In this document: positions 34,244-42,839 of the stretch, in pieces
Position numbering within the stretch: the stretch's first letter is position 1
How the letters are laid out: the number at the start of each line of letters is the position of its first letter
Source of the DNA: Xylophilus ampelinus
Lineage (GTDB): Bacteria; Pseudomonadota; Gammaproteobacteria; Burkholderiales; Burkholderiaceae_C
Direction: 5' to 3'
Length of the DNA: 64,000 nucleotides
Assembly: GCF_003217575.1 (NCBI RefSeq)
Contig: NZ_QJTC01000009.1
Span: forward strand, 1 to 64,000
Notes under the pieces: generated by a model
The model's database searches: none
What the model saw: only the letters and a program-made list of their open reading frames with translations
What the model was told of the DNA's origin: nothing
Position numbers and translations under genes: made by a program

Positions 34244-35073
34244 GCCGGTCCGTCTCCCGCAGCGCGATGGCGCCGTTTCATCCCCGGCCACGAAAGGCCG
34301 CCACCATGAGTACGACCGTCCCACTTCCCGAACCGCAGGACGTCCGCGACGCGATGCGTGCGCTGGCGGCCGAATATGTGCTGGGCACGCTGTCGGCCGA
34401 AAGCCGCTGCAGGGTTGAGCAGCGCATGGAGCGCGAGCCCGCCCTGCGCGCCGCCGTGGAAGGCTGGGAGGCGCGCCTGCTGCCCCTGGTCGCCCTGGTG
34501 CCGCCGGTGGAAACGTCGCCCGGCGTCTGGGCCCGCATCGCTCAGAGCGTGGACCGCATCGGCGCCGCACCGGAGCCGACACCGCGGCGCGAGGGCGCCG
34601 CACGTCCCGCTGCCGGGCCGGGCTGGTGGCGGTCGCTGCCGGTATGGCGCGGCCTGAGCGGTGCAGGCTTCGCCACCGCGGCGGTGCTGGCCGCCCTGCT
34701 GGTGCGCCAGCTGCAGGCGCCGGTGCCGATGCCCGAATACATGGTGGTGCTGGTCGCACCGCAGGGGCAGTCGGCCGGCTGGGTGGTGCAGGCCGGCGCC
34801 CGTCGGCAGCTCGATCTAATCCCGCTCGCCGATACCGCAGTGCCGACCGAGAAGACGCTGCAGTTCTGGACCAAGGCCGACGGCTGGAACAGACCGCGTT
34901 CTCTGGGCCTGGTGGAACCCGGCCATGCGGTGCGCATCCCGCTGGACCGGCTGCCGCCGCTGCAGCCCGACCAGCTGTTCGAGCTGACGCTGGAGCCCGC
35001 GGGCGGCTCGCCGCTCGACCGGCCGACCGGGCCGATCCGGTTCAGCGGCCGCGCGGTCAAGGTTACGACCTAG
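34240..35073 (+). CDS. Anti-sigma factor (RskA family)
   Basis: The 277-aa protein has an N-terminal sigma-binding zinc-less domain (DAMRALAAEYVLGTLSAESRCRVEQRMEREPALRAAVEGWE). One membrane helix follows around residue 150 (GAGFATAAVLAALLV), then a periplasmic RskA-type domain (MPEYMVVLVAPQGQSAGWVVQAG...LQFWTKADGW...LELTLEPAGGSP-like). ATG 34240 overlaps the sigma gene stop and has GGGAG 8 bases upstream. ATG 34306 is an alternative start. It should hold the ECF factor inactive until an envelope signal triggers release. Confidence 0.88.
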   Translation: MSRSVSRSAMAPFHPRPRKAATMSTTVPLPEPQDVRDAMRALAAEYVLGTLSAESRCRVEQRMEREPALRAAVEGWEARLLPLVALVPPVETSPGVWARIAQSVDRIGAAPEPTPRREGAARPAAGPGWWRSLPVWRGLSGAGFATAAVLAALLVRQLQAPVPMPEYMVVLVAPQGQSAGWVVQAGARRQLDLIPLADTAVPTEKTLQFWTKADGWNRPRSLGLVEPGHAVRIPLDRLPPLQPDQLFELTLEPAGGSPLDRPTGPIRFSGRAVKVTT

Positions 35074-35119
35074 CAGGTAGTACGCGTGCTGCGCCGGCGC
35101 AGGGTTGGCTTTCCCTGAG

Positions 35120-35240
35120 AAGGTGTGAAAGCACCGCAGCGAGCAAGCCCGAGTGCGCGTCTTGGACCGGAGCCGTGCTCTCGTACGGTGAGGACCGCAG
35201 GCGCGCGATCGGGCTGCGCAGCAGGTTCGCTCACGCCTTC
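35120..35240. repeat. Dispersed repeat D, copy 1
   Basis: The core 35164-35212 matches 48755-48803 in inverse orientation at 45 of 49 positions, with weaker similarity extending on both sides to about 120 bp. The core folds around CGTAC...GTACG. It ends exactly at the OmpA-like stop codon. Confidence 0.75.
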
Positions 35241-35867
35241 TCAGCGGACGATGATCTCGACCCGCCGGTTGCGCGGCTCGGCGGTGTTGTCGCGGGTCGG
35301 CACTGCCGGCTCCCGCTCGCCGCGCCCGGCGGCCTCGAGCCGGCTGGCCGGGAAGCGGCGCGCGACGAACATGTCGCGCACCTCGTTGGCCCGGCGCAGG
35401 GACAGCGTGTCGTTGAGTTCGGTCGCGCCCAGCGTGTCGGTATGGCCGACGATCAGGATCTCGCCGCCCGGGAACTGGGTGGCGGTGTCGAGCACGTTGC
35501 CGATGGTGCGGGCCGATTCCGGCGCCAGCTTGGTGGTGCCGGTCAAAAAATAGACCACGAAGCGCTGGCTCTTGGGCGGCGCGCTGGAGAAGAGCGGCGC
35601 ATAGCCCTGTCGCACCGCGCCCGCCTCGAGCTGCTGTACCTGCGGCGCCTTGCCGGCGCTGGCGCTGGCCTGCGCATACGGCGTGTCGATCTTCAGTTGC
35701 GCATCGCCCGAGCGCAGCACCACTGCCGACGGCGAGCCGTCTTCCTGCGGCAGCAGCACCACCCGGGTGGTGGGACCCGCGGGCGGCGGTGGGGGCGGGG
35801 CGGCGCAGCCGGCGGCCAGAACCGTCAGGGCCACCAGGGCCGGGGCGTACAGGGGGCGCAGATTCAC
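35241..35867 (-). CDS. OmpA-family lipoprotein
   Basis: The 208-aa protein has a lipoprotein signal (LTVLAAGCAAPPPPPP, lipobox LAAGC) and a middle segment of unknown fold. The C-terminal OmpA-type peptidoglycan-binding domain reads ILIVGHTDTLGATELNDTLSLRRANEVRDMF...AAGRGEREP...RRVEI. It probably links the outer membrane to peptidoglycan. The start is GTG at 35867, overlapping the fecR-domain gene stop (GTGA), so the two are coupled. Confidence 0.88.
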   Translation of the reverse strand: MNLRPLYAPALVALTVLAAGCAAPPPPPPAGPTTRVVLLPQEDGSPSAVVLRSGDAQLKIDTPYAQASASAGKAPQVQQLEAGAVRQGYAPLFSSAPPKSQRFVVYFLTGTTKLAPESARTIGNVLDTATQFPGGEILIVGHTDTLGATELNDTLSLRRANEVRDMFVARRFPASRLEAAGRGEREPAVPTRDNTAEPRNRRVEIIVR

Positions 35868-36328
35868 TTGGCCGCCTCAGCCTCGGCCACTTCGACGATG
35901 AAGTCGGTACCCAGGATGCCGACGGTCGAGGTGGGTGTTTCCACCTGGACGGCCTCGGGCCGCTTCTTGCCGATCAGGCCGGTGACCATGCGCATCGTGC
36001 CGCGCAGCAGCGACACGCCCATGTTGCCGTCGTGCGTGGTCGAGTCGAAGGCGAAGGATTTCAGCTCCATCTGGCTCTGCGGCCCGATGACCATGACCGA
36101 GCCGTCGCGCAGCACCACGCTGGCCGAGCCGTCCGCCCCGGTGACGATGCGGTCGGCGGCGTTGAGCGCATCGCCCGACTGCAGCGGGCGCTCGCCCCTG
36201 GCGTTCTGCACCATCACGGCGCCGCCGACGACCTTGGCGGTGCCTGCGCGGACATGCTGGGCCGCGGCGGAACCTGCGGCCGTGGCCGCAAAGACGGCCA
36301 CCAGGGATAAAAGGCTTGTAATCTTCAT
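35864..36328 (-). CDS. FecR-domain exported protein
   Basis: The 154-aa protein has a cleavable signal peptide ([24 protein letters not shown]). A single FecR-type beta domain follows: [54 protein letters not shown] and [19 protein letters not shown]. Here the domain is periplasmic without an anti-sigma N-terminus, as seen in FecR/OmpA pairs of unknown function. ATG 36328 follows GGAGCA. It is the first gene of the two-gene unit with the OmpA lipoprotein. Confidence 0.87.
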   Translation of the reverse strand: MKITSLLSLVAVFAATAAGSAAAQHVRAGTAKVVGGAVMVQNARGERPLQSGDALNAADRIVTGADGSASVVLRDGSVMVIGPQSQMELKSFAFDSTTHDGNMGVSLLRGTMRMVTGLIGKKRPEAVQVETPTSTVGILGTDFIVEVAEAEAAK

Positions 36329-36454
36329 GGTCTGCTCCTCACACATGCGGTCGCGAATGCTACGTCAGTCTGCAATCCATATGATCTTGTTGCTTTTTGT
36401 TGCATTCTGCCTCGATTTTGCGCCGACCCGGACGCCTACGGCCGGGCCCTGCCG

Positions 36455-36901
36455 GTGATCTGTTTGCTGCAGCGGGTGAGCGAAGCCGAAGTCCGCATCG
36501 GTGGCGAGCCGGTCGGCCGGATCGGCCACGGGCTGTTGCTGCTGCTCTGCGCCGAGCGGAGCGACACCGACGCGGAAGCCGAGCGGCTCCTGGCCAAGCT
36601 CCTGAAGCTGCGCATTTTCCCGGACGCCGACGGCAAGATGAACCGCAGCGTACAAGAGGTGGCGGGCGGCCTGCTCGTCGTGAGCCAGTTCACCCTGGCG
36701 GCCGATACCTCCGGCGGCACCCGCCCCGGTTTTTCGCGCGCCGCGCCGCCGGCCGAGGGGGAACGGCTGTACGACCACTTCGTGGCCCGGGCCCGCGCGC
36801 TGCATCCGGTGGTGCAGACCGGCCGCTTCGGCGCCGACATGCGGGTGCAGCTCGTCAACGACGGGCCGGTGACCATTCCGCTGACGGTACGCCCGGCGTA
36901 G
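36455..36901 (+). CDS. dtd: D-aminoacyl-tRNA deacylase
   Basis: Dtd removes D-amino acids (and glycine mischarged on tRNA-Ala) from tRNA. The 148-aa protein has the N-terminal [15 protein letters not shown], the catalytic [23 protein letters not shown] and the cross-dimer [10 protein letters not shown] (NxGPVT motif). The start is GTG 36455; the reading frame matches the family from the second residue. It converges on the HD-GYP gene with only 9 bases between stops. Confidence 0.95.
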   Translation: MICLLQRVSEAEVRIGGEPVGRIGHGLLLLLCAERSDTDAEAERLLAKLLKLRIFPDADGKMNRSVQEVAGGLLVVSQFTLAADTSGGTRPGFSRAAPPAEGERLYDHFVARARALHPVVQTGRFGADMRVQLVNDGPVTIPLTVRPA

Positions 36902-36910
36902 CGCCGGGCT

Positions 36911-38287
36911 CTAAAGTGCCGGTTCTCCGCTGCCGGAGCCGTCGGCGCGGAGGCCTGCTGCGACTGCGGCTGCGGGTGCGGCGCCTGAGAGCCGCTGCTG
37001 CACCCAGGCGCACCAGGCCGCCACCGCCGCATCGCCCTTGCGGGCCGGGGCCGCGGCGCCCCCGGCGGCGGCCAGGTGCGGCCAGCGTTGCAGGCATTCG
37101 CGGCAGATGCTGGTGAGCTGCCACAGCGCTTCACGGCCCATCACCACCGCTTCGGCCACCTGCTGGTCGTCGCCGCCGCCCTGGTCGAGCAGGTAGGCCG
37201 GCTGGTCGGGGTGGGTGCCGGCTTCGATCAAAATCTGCCGCAGGCCGGCCATGCGCGCGGCCATCCAGTGGGCGGGGGAATCGCCCGGGCCGGTCGGCAG
37301 GGCGGCCTTCCAGTCGGCCCATTGCTCGAACGCCTCGGCCAGCAGGCGCAACTGGTGGGCGGCCAGTTCGGCGTCGCCCGCGCTCGCGACGGGAATCGCG
37401 TCCTGCAGCAGGCCGAGCAGTTCGGCCGTCAGCACCTTCGGAAAGGCGCGCTGGTTGAGCTGCAGCACCAGCGCCAGGTGGTGGGGCGAGGCCTCGCCGA
37501 ACTTGTGCGCCATCGCGGCGACGAGTTCGGCCGACAGCAGCACCTGCCCCAGCGGCGAGATGTCGGCGGCCTTGGCGCCGCGCGGATAGCCGCTGCCGTC
37601 GAGCCGCTCGTGGTGCTCGAAGACGGCGGTCACCGCATCTTCGGCATACACCTTCTGGGCGCGCAGCAGGATCATCGAGGTGATCGGGTGCGCCCGCAGG
37701 TGGCGGCGCTCGGCGTCGGCCATGGTGCGCTGGGCCTGCAGCCAGACCTGGTCCATGTGCAGCATGCCCAGGTCGCGCAGCAGGCTGGCGGCGGCCAGCG
37801 ACTGCATCTGCGCGGCCGGCAGCTTCAGGCGGGTGCCCAGGTACAGCGCCACCAGCAGCGCCTGCAGGCCCTGCTGCAGCAGCGCCGGGTGCTGGTCGCG
37901 CATGAGGGTTAGCTTGAGGGCGACCGGCGCCGGCAACGGCACCGCGCGCAGCGGCAGCACCATCGGGTCGGGGGTGCCCAGCCGGGCGGCCATCCGCCGG
38001 GGCAGCGGGGCGCTGGTGCAGAGGCCGCGCGCCATCGTCTCCAGTTCGGGCAGGCCCAGCATGCCTTCGACCGCCATGTGCTGGTCGATCGATTCGCTCA
38101 GTCGGTGCTGCAGGAGCCGGTCGTACAGGTTGCGGTCGATCCGCGCGCCCTTCTCGATCAGCTTGGTGCCGTTGACCGCATAGATCGCGTCGTGGGCGCT
38201 GACGACGCGGGCATCGCAGAAGTCGCCCAGGGCGCGGCGGTAGTGGCTCTCGTCGAGCGCTTCGGGCGGAATGGCGGGGGCGGTCAT
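36911..38287 (-). CDS. Degenerate HD-GYP domain protein
   Basis: The 458-aa protein has an N-terminal region of unknown fold (1-130) and a central HD-GYP-like domain (about 135-290). A long helical tail with Ala-rich end follows. The GYP motif is intact (HERLDGSGYPRG, 226-237), and His200 and the EHH at 224-226 are kept. The hallmark HD pair is replaced by Arg171-Asp172 in LLRDLGM. Active HD-GYP enzymes hydrolyse cyclic di-GMP and need that His for metal binding, so this copy is probably a c-di-GMP-binding or scaffold protein without catalysis. Confidence 0.82.
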   Translation of the reverse strand: MTAPAIPPEALDESHYRRALGDFCDARVVSAHDAIYAVNGTKLIEKGARIDRNLYDRLLQHRLSESIDQHMAVEGMLGLPELETMARGLCTSAPLPRRMAARLGTPDPMVLPLRAVPLPAPVALKLTLMRDQHPALLQQGLQALLVALYLGTRLKLPAAQMQSLAAASLLRDLGMLHMDQVWLQAQRTMADAERRHLRAHPITSMILLRAQKVYAEDAVTAVFEHHERLDGSGYPRGAKAADISPLGQVLLSAELVAAMAHKFGEASPHHLALVLQLNQRAFPKVLTAELLGLLQDAIPVASAGDAELAAHQLRLLAEAFEQWADWKAALPTGPGDSPAHWMAARMAGLRQILIEAGTHPDQPAYLLDQGGGDDQQVAEAVVMGREALWQLTSICRECLQRWPHLAAAGGAAAPARKGDAAVAAWCAWVQQRLSGAAPAAAVAAGLRADGSGSGEPAL

Positions 38288-38415
38288 CGCGAAGGGTGGC
38301 GTCCGTTCGGTACAGGCCTGGGGCCGATGGGCTTGACCCTATCAGAAACGGTTTTCGCCTCCGGGCGCGGGTGCCTCCTGGCCGGAGCCCGTGCACTGCA
38401 GGTTTCGTGCCGCGC

Positions 38416-38865
38416 TCAGTACGGGCTGGGATAGCCGAGGGCGGCCAGGATCTCCACCTCGCGCGCTTCCATCGCCTCGGCGTCTTCGTCGCCCGTCTCG
38501 TGGTCCCAGCCCTGGGCATGCAGGGTGCCGTGCACCAGCAGGTGGGCGTAGTGCGCCTCGAGCGACTTGCCGTTCTCGGCGGCCTCGCGCGCCACCACCG
38601 GCGCGCAGAGCACCAGGTCGGCGGTCACCACCGGCTCCCGGGTGTAGTCGAAAGTCAGCACGTTGGTGGCGTAGTCCTTGCCGCGGTAGCTGCGGTTGAG
38701 CGACCGGCCTTCCTCGGCCTCGACGATCCGCACGGTGATCTCGCCCTCGGCCTCCAGCGCGTGGCGGATCCAGCGCGCGACGCGGTGGCGAGGCAGGGCG
38801 GCCCGGTGCACGGACGCGTCATGGAAGCGGGCGAACTGCAAGGAGAGCGACAGTGGATTCAACAT
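38416..38865 (-). CDS. ybeY: Endoribonuclease YbeY
   Basis: YbeY is a zinc endoribonuclease for 16S rRNA 3'-end maturation and ribosome quality control. The 149-aa protein shows the family sequence [18 protein letters not shown] and the zinc ligands in [19 protein letters not shown] 38865 gives [12 protein letters not shown]. It lies downstream of phoH on the same strand, the common phoH-ybeY order, with a dispersed repeat copy between them. Confidence 0.95.
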   Translation of the reverse strand: MLNPLSLSLQFARFHDASVHRAALPRHRVARWIRHALEAEGEITVRIVEAEEGRSLNRSYRGKDYATNVLTFDYTREPVVTADLVLCAPVVAREAAENGKSLEAHYAHLLVHGTLHAQGWDHETGDEDAEAMEAREVEILAALGYPSPY

Positions 38866-38900
38866 GAAATCGGCTTCCAGCCGGCGCCGTTCGCCGACCT

Positions 38901-38921
38901 ATAGCTATTTAATTGATAGCA
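38901..38921. repeat. Dispersed repeat A, copy between phoH and ybeY
   Basis: ATAGCTATTTAATTGATAGC followed by A, the palindromic half of repeat A, lies in the 70-bp gap of the phoH-ybeY unit. Confidence 0.55.
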
Positions 38922-38935
38922 AAGGCGTGGGCGGA

Positions 38936-39898
38936 TCAGTCGCGGCGCCGGGCGGCGGCCGCGCTCGGCCGGCTGGCGGCGTCGTAGGCGTCGACGATGC
39001 GCGCGACCAGCGGGTGGCGCACCACGTCGGCGGTGGTGAAGCGGGTCACCGCGATGCCCTTGGTGCGCTTCAATACCCGCTCGGCGTCGATCAGGCCGCT
39101 CATCGCGCCCTTGGGCAGGTCGATCTGGCTCACATCGCCGGTGACGACCGCCTTGGCGCCGAAGCCGATGCGGGTCAGGAACATCTTCATCTGCTCGGGC
39201 GTGGTGTTCTGCGCCTCGTCCAGGATCACGAAGGCGTTGGTCAGCGTGCGGCCGCGCATGAAGGCCAGCGGCGCGATCTCGAGCGCATTGCGCTCGAAGG
39301 CTTTCTGCACCCGGTCGTAGCCCATCAGGTCGTAGAGCGCGTCGTAGAGCGGCCGCAGGTACGGGTCGACCTTCTGGCTCAGGTCGCCGGGCAGGAAGCC
39401 CAGCCGCTCGCCCGCTTCCACCGCCGGCCGGGTCAGCACGATGCGCTGCACCGCGCTGCGCTCCAGCGCATCCACCGCGCAGGCCACCGCCAGGTAGGTC
39501 TTGCCGGTGCCGGCCGGGCCGATGCCGAAGGTGATGTCGTGGCCGGCGATTTTCTCGAGGTACGTCGCCTGGGTGGGCGTGCGGGCGCGCAGGTCGGTGC
39601 GGCGGGTGGTCAGGGTGATGTCGCCGCCCGGAAGCTCGGCCGTCGCCGCATCGCCCGCCAGCATCAGCTGCAGCGTGCCGGGCGCGACCGGCCGCTCGGC
39701 CATCTCGTAGACCGCCTGCAGCACCTCCATCGCCTGCTGCGCACGGGCCTTGGGGCCGTCGATCTTGAACTGCTCGTGCCGGTGCGCGATCTTCACGTCC
39801 AGCGCGCGCTCGATAGTGCGCAGATGCTCGTCCATCGCGCCGCAGAGGTTGGCGAGGCGGGCGTTGTTGAGGGGGGTGAAGGTGTGGCGGGCGATCAT
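38936..39898 (-). CDS. PhoH-like ATPase (YbeZ)
   Basis: The 320-aa P-loop ATPase has Walker A GPAGTGKTYLAVACAVD, the conserved LTRPAVEAGERLGFLPGD...DPYLRPLYDAL, Walker B AFVILDEAQNTTPEQMKMFLTRIG and the sensor VVTGDVSQIDLP. An N-terminal KH-like region (DVKIAHRHEQFKIDG) is typical of YbeZ. It partners YbeY in RNA metabolism. I chose ATG 39898 (MIARHTFTPLNNA). Upstream begins the AT-richer ATPase/TOPRIM insert on the opposite strand. Confidence 0.92.
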   Translation of the reverse strand: MIARHTFTPLNNARLANLCGAMDEHLRTIERALDVKIAHRHEQFKIDGPKARAQQAMEVLQAVYEMAERPVAPGTLQLMLAGDAATAELPGGDITLTTRRTDLRARTPTQATYLEKIAGHDITFGIGPAGTGKTYLAVACAVDALERSAVQRIVLTRPAVEAGERLGFLPGDLSQKVDPYLRPLYDALYDLMGYDRVQKAFERNALEIAPLAFMRGRTLTNAFVILDEAQNTTPEQMKMFLTRIGFGAKAVVTGDVSQIDLPKGAMSGLIDAERVLKRTKGIAVTRFTTADVVRHPLVARIVDAYDAASRPSAAAARRRD

Positions 39899-40018
39899 GG
39901 GGGACTTGCGGGTAGGACTGGTATTGTCACAGCCTCTGAAGAGGTCGGTGCATATGAATGTGCCGGTAGGCGTGAGTGTCTCGGCACGTCGAATACATGC
40001 ATAGAACGAAGGAACGAT

Positions 40019-41242
40019 ATGGCGATTCTTGAAGGGATTCGGATTCAAAATTTTCGGTCGCTAAAAGACGTGACGTTAGGCCAGACCTTTGAGCGGCGAA
40101 AGGTACATGTATTGCCTCGATTGGTCGCGTTGATCGGCGCCAATGGTGTGGGCAAGTCAACATTACTCGACGCACTTGGATTTTTGGGAGACTGCTTAGG
40201 GGAGGGCGTTGAAGCTGCTTGCGACAAGCCGCACAGAGGTGGATTTGAGCGAATCCGAACATTGGGGGCTGACGAACCGATCAAGTTTGAAGTTCGTTAT
40301 CGACGCATAGCAAGTGAGCGTCCGATCAGCTATAGCCTGCACATCGATCTCGATAAGCACGGCCGAACTGTCGTTGTGTACGAAAGACTGAGGCAGCGCC
40401 GTTTCGGTAGTCCTAATGGGCCACCTTACACGTTCTTGGAACTGGAGCATGGCGAAGGCTATGCCTGTACTGGTCAGGAGTTAGATGGCAAGGAAGGAAA
40501 GGAGCGTTCTACCGTCAAGATGAGCGACCGCCAGGTACTTGGTATATCGACACTGGGGACCTTGGTCGATCATCCGCGTATCGGCGCATTTCGCGAGTTT
40601 CTTGCTGGATGGTACCTTTCGTATTTTGTGCCAGAGCTGGCACGTAGCCAGCCTATGGCCGGAGCCGATCCACACCTGAATCGTCGTGGTGACAATTTAG
40701 CCAAGTATTTGCAGTACATCGAGCGAGAAAAGCCTAGCGGGTTCAAAGCCGCGCTTGACCTGATTGCGCAGAAGCTTCCAGGAATTGAAGCGATTAAATG
40801 GACGCGTGCCCCCGATCGAAGATTGCTCTTGGAGTTTCATTCCAAGGGCTATGACAAGCCGTTTTTTCAGCAAGACATGTCTGACGGATCTTTGAAACTG
40901 CTGGCATATCTATTGCTGATGGAGGATCCAGATCCGGCACCTCTTGTAGGTATCGAGGAGCCAGAAAATGGGCTGCATCACCAACTGCTCATGTTGTTGG
41001 CTGGTGAATTAAAGGCGTTTTCTAGTCAAGCTAAGGGCCCACAGGTGCTGGTTACAACGCATTCACCAAACTTTGTGGATGCACTAACGCCGCAGGAGGT
41101 TTGGATTCTTGACAAAAAGGACGATGGTTTTTCAACCCTAACCAGGGCTGCAGACCTCCCGGATATACAGGCTTTGTTCGATGAAGGTATTCCAATGGGA
41201 AGTCTTTGGTACAGCAACCATTTTGGGATTGGCAATCCATGA
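40019..41242 (+). CDS. ABC-type AAA_21 ATPase of a putative defence pair
   Basis: The 407-aa ATPase of the RecF/OLD/RloA-like class begins MAILEGIRIQNFRSLKDVTL. It has Walker A GANGVGKST (40-48), a signature-like DMSDGSLKLLAYLLLM, Walker B PLVGIEEPENGLHH and switch His VLVTTHSPNFVDAL. There is no nuclease domain of its own. ATG 40019 has GAAGGA upstream. Its base composition is visibly more AT-rich than its neighbours', indicating transfer. It overlaps the TOPRIM-like gene by 4 bases, so the two form one functional unit. Confidence 0.88.
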   Translation: MAILEGIRIQNFRSLKDVTLGQTFERRKVHVLPRLVALIGANGVGKSTLLDALGFLGDCLGEGVEAACDKPHRGGFERIRTLGADEPIKFEVRYRRIASERPISYSLHIDLDKHGRTVVVYERLRQRRFGSPNGPPYTFLELEHGEGYACTGQELDGKEGKERSTVKMSDRQVLGISTLGTLVDHPRIGAFREFLAGWYLSYFVPELARSQPMAGADPHLNRRGDNLAKYLQYIEREKPSGFKAALDLIAQKLPGIEAIKWTRAPDRRLLLEFHSKGYDKPFFQQDMSDGSLKLLAYLLLMEDPDPAPLVGIEEPENGLHHQLLMLLAGELKAFSSQAKGPQVLVTTHSPNFVDALTPQEVWILDKKDDGFSTLTRAADLPDIQALFDEGIPMGSLWYSNHFGIGNP

Positions 41243-41904
41243 GTTGGATCGAAGTTTGCGTCGAAGGCGCATCGGACGTGCCGGCCGTTCGAGAGGTACT
41301 GACTAGAAGATTTGGACTTGCCGAAAATATTAACTTTCGGATCCATGCACACCGGGGTAAAGGACGTCTGCCAACCAATCCTCTTAAACCTCCTGAAATC
41401 AGGCATCAGGGCCTGCTTGACGTGCTGCCTGCCAAGCTGCGCGGATGGGGTAAATCGTTGCCTCAAAATGCTGCGGTGCTGGTTGTCGTGGACGTGGACG
41501 ACACGCCGTGCCACTCGCTTTTATCGGATTTGCAGCAGATGCTTAAGGCGTTACCCGCCCCCGTCCCTCGAGTTCTTTTTAGGCTGGCGATTGAAGAAAC
41601 CGAAAGTTGGTTCATCGCTGATATTCCAGCGATGAAGAAAGCATATCCAGGAAAACTTAAAGTGGCGAAGTTAACCGGCATTTTGCCAGACTCGATTATT
41701 GGTGCTAGCGAACGGCTGGCCGGGTCCATCGGCATTCCTCCTGATACCGTGACGGGGTTGACAAAAATGCAGTGGGCGCAGCGCATCGTTCCGCATCTTA
41801 ATTTGCAAGACGCTCCATCACCCAGCTTGCGTAAGTTGGTTTCAGGAGTTGAACGACTTCTTGACGAGGTTGGCAAATCCAAGCCGGCTATCGGCAATTT
41901 TTAA
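41239..41904 (+). CDS. DUF4276-type, TOPRIM-like protein of the putative defence pair
   Basis: The 221-aa protein starts SWIEVCVEGASDVPAVREVL and contains LVVVDVDD and FRLAIEETESWFIADI. The Glu9-Gly10/Asp13 followed by Asp85-x-Asp87-Asp88 is the acidic layout of TOPRIM nucleases (OLD, AriB-like), and Glu119/Glu122 may complete a metal site. ABC-ATPase plus TOPRIM partners are known in PARIS, OLD and Gabija. This pair uses DUF4276 rather than DUF4435, so it would be a related but distinct type. It is AT-rich like its partner. Defence function is inference. Confidence 0.8.
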   Translation: MSWIEVCVEGASDVPAVREVLTRRFGLAENINFRIHAHRGKGRLPTNPLKPPEIRHQGLLDVLPAKLRGWGKSLPQNAAVLVVVDVDDTPCHSLLSDLQQMLKALPAPVPRVLFRLAIEETESWFIADIPAMKKAYPGKLKVAKLTGILPDSIIGASERLAGSIGIPPDTVTGLTKMQWAQRIVPHLNLQDAPSPSLRKLVSGVERLLDEVGKSKPAIGNF

Positions 41905-42035
41905 GGCAGAGGCACGAATTTATTGAGGCACAACGACCTTGGTCTGTTTGGCGTAGCAACAGGTTCCTATCGGCCGTACACGGCAGGCGATCCAATCAGC
42001 AGCAGCCTTAAAAGGCTTAGAAACTTCCACCGTTC

Positions 42036-42677
42036 CTACACCGTCCCGTCGTCCAACTCCCCCCGCGCCAGATGCGCGTCGTCGGCCCAGCCCACCAGGC
42101 TGAGCCCGTCCGGCGTCCACAGCAGCCGGTTGATCGCCGCGTTGCCCACCTTCCACGTGCGGGGCGCCTGCAGCTCCTGGCGGGTGGCGGCGCGGTAGAG
42201 CACGTCGAGCACGCCGCCGTGGCCGACCACGACCACCTGCTCGCCGGGGTGGCGGGCGGCGATCGCATGCACCGTCTCGACCACCCGCTCGCGGAACACG
42301 ATCAGCGATTCGCCGGTGCCGCCGGGCACGAAGGCCGGCTCGCGGGTGCGCCAGCGGCGGGCGTCGTCGGGCAGGGTGGCGTGGATCTCGTCGAAGGTCA
42401 GGCCCTCGAAGCTGCCGAAGGCGCGCTCCCGCAGGCCGGTGCGGGCCTGCACCGGCAGGCCTTGCGATTGGGCGACGTGCTCGGCGGTGCGGTGGGCGCG
42501 CAGCAGGTCGCTGGCGTAGACGGCGGCGATCGGCTCGTCGGCCAGGGCCTCGGCCAGGCGCGCGGCCTGCCATTCGCCGGTGTCGTTCAGGGGAATGTCG
42601 ATCTGGCCCTGGATGCGGGTGTCGACGTTCCAGGCAGTCTCGCCGTGGCGGATGGCAATGATGCGGGTGGCGTGCAT
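42036..42677 (-). CDS. Histidine phosphatase family protein (GpmB/CobC-like)
   Basis: The 213-aa protein has the phospho-histidine motif IIAIRHGETAWNVDTRIQG, LRERAFGSFEGLTFDEI with the acid/base Glu and the second catalytic His in VVVVGHGGVLDVLYRAA. It belongs to the phosphoglycerate-mutase-like phosphatases. Substrate cannot be told from sequence. ATG 42677 gives MHATRIIAIRHGE. The gap at 41905-42035 between the defence pair and this stop holds only a weak AGCCTTAAAAGGCT palindrome (42004-42017). Confidence 0.9.
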   Translation of the reverse strand: MHATRIIAIRHGETAWNVDTRIQGQIDIPLNDTGEWQAARLAEALADEPIAAVYASDLLRAHRTAEHVAQSQGLPVQARTGLRERAFGSFEGLTFDEIHATLPDDARRWRTREPAFVPGGTGESLIVFRERVVETVHAIAARHPGEQVVVVGHGGVLDVLYRAATRQELQAPRTWKVGNAAINRLLWTPDGLSLVGWADDAHLARGELDDGTV

Positions 42678-42839
42678 AGAGGCGGGCTGCTGCGCCGCCG
42701 GGGGTGGCGTCGCATCCGGCAGGCGGTGCGCCTCAGGATAGCAGCCGGCCCGGGTTTTCTGCGCCGGCGATCGGCCCGAAGGTGACCGGCGTGCGACTCG
42801 GCCGATGCGGCGCTTTGCGCCGGCCGGCCGGTCAGCCGG

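Noticed and set aside
38696-40018. Upstream extension of the ATPase frame, opposite phoH
   Set aside because: The extra ~440 codons are the shadow of phoH. ATG 40019 has a good ribosome-binding site and the family start MAILEGIRIQNFRSL.
39899-41935. Prophage or integrative element around the ATPase/TOPRIM pair
   Set aside because: No integrase, attachment-site duplication or phage structural gene is visible. Only two genes differ in composition.
41920-42035. Minus-strand frame ending KQTKVVVPQ before the phosphatase stop
   Set aside because: The last ~35 codons look somewhat protein-like (VSKPFKAAADWIACRVRP), but there is no start or matching family, and the upstream part of that frame is a shadow of the phosphatase gene.
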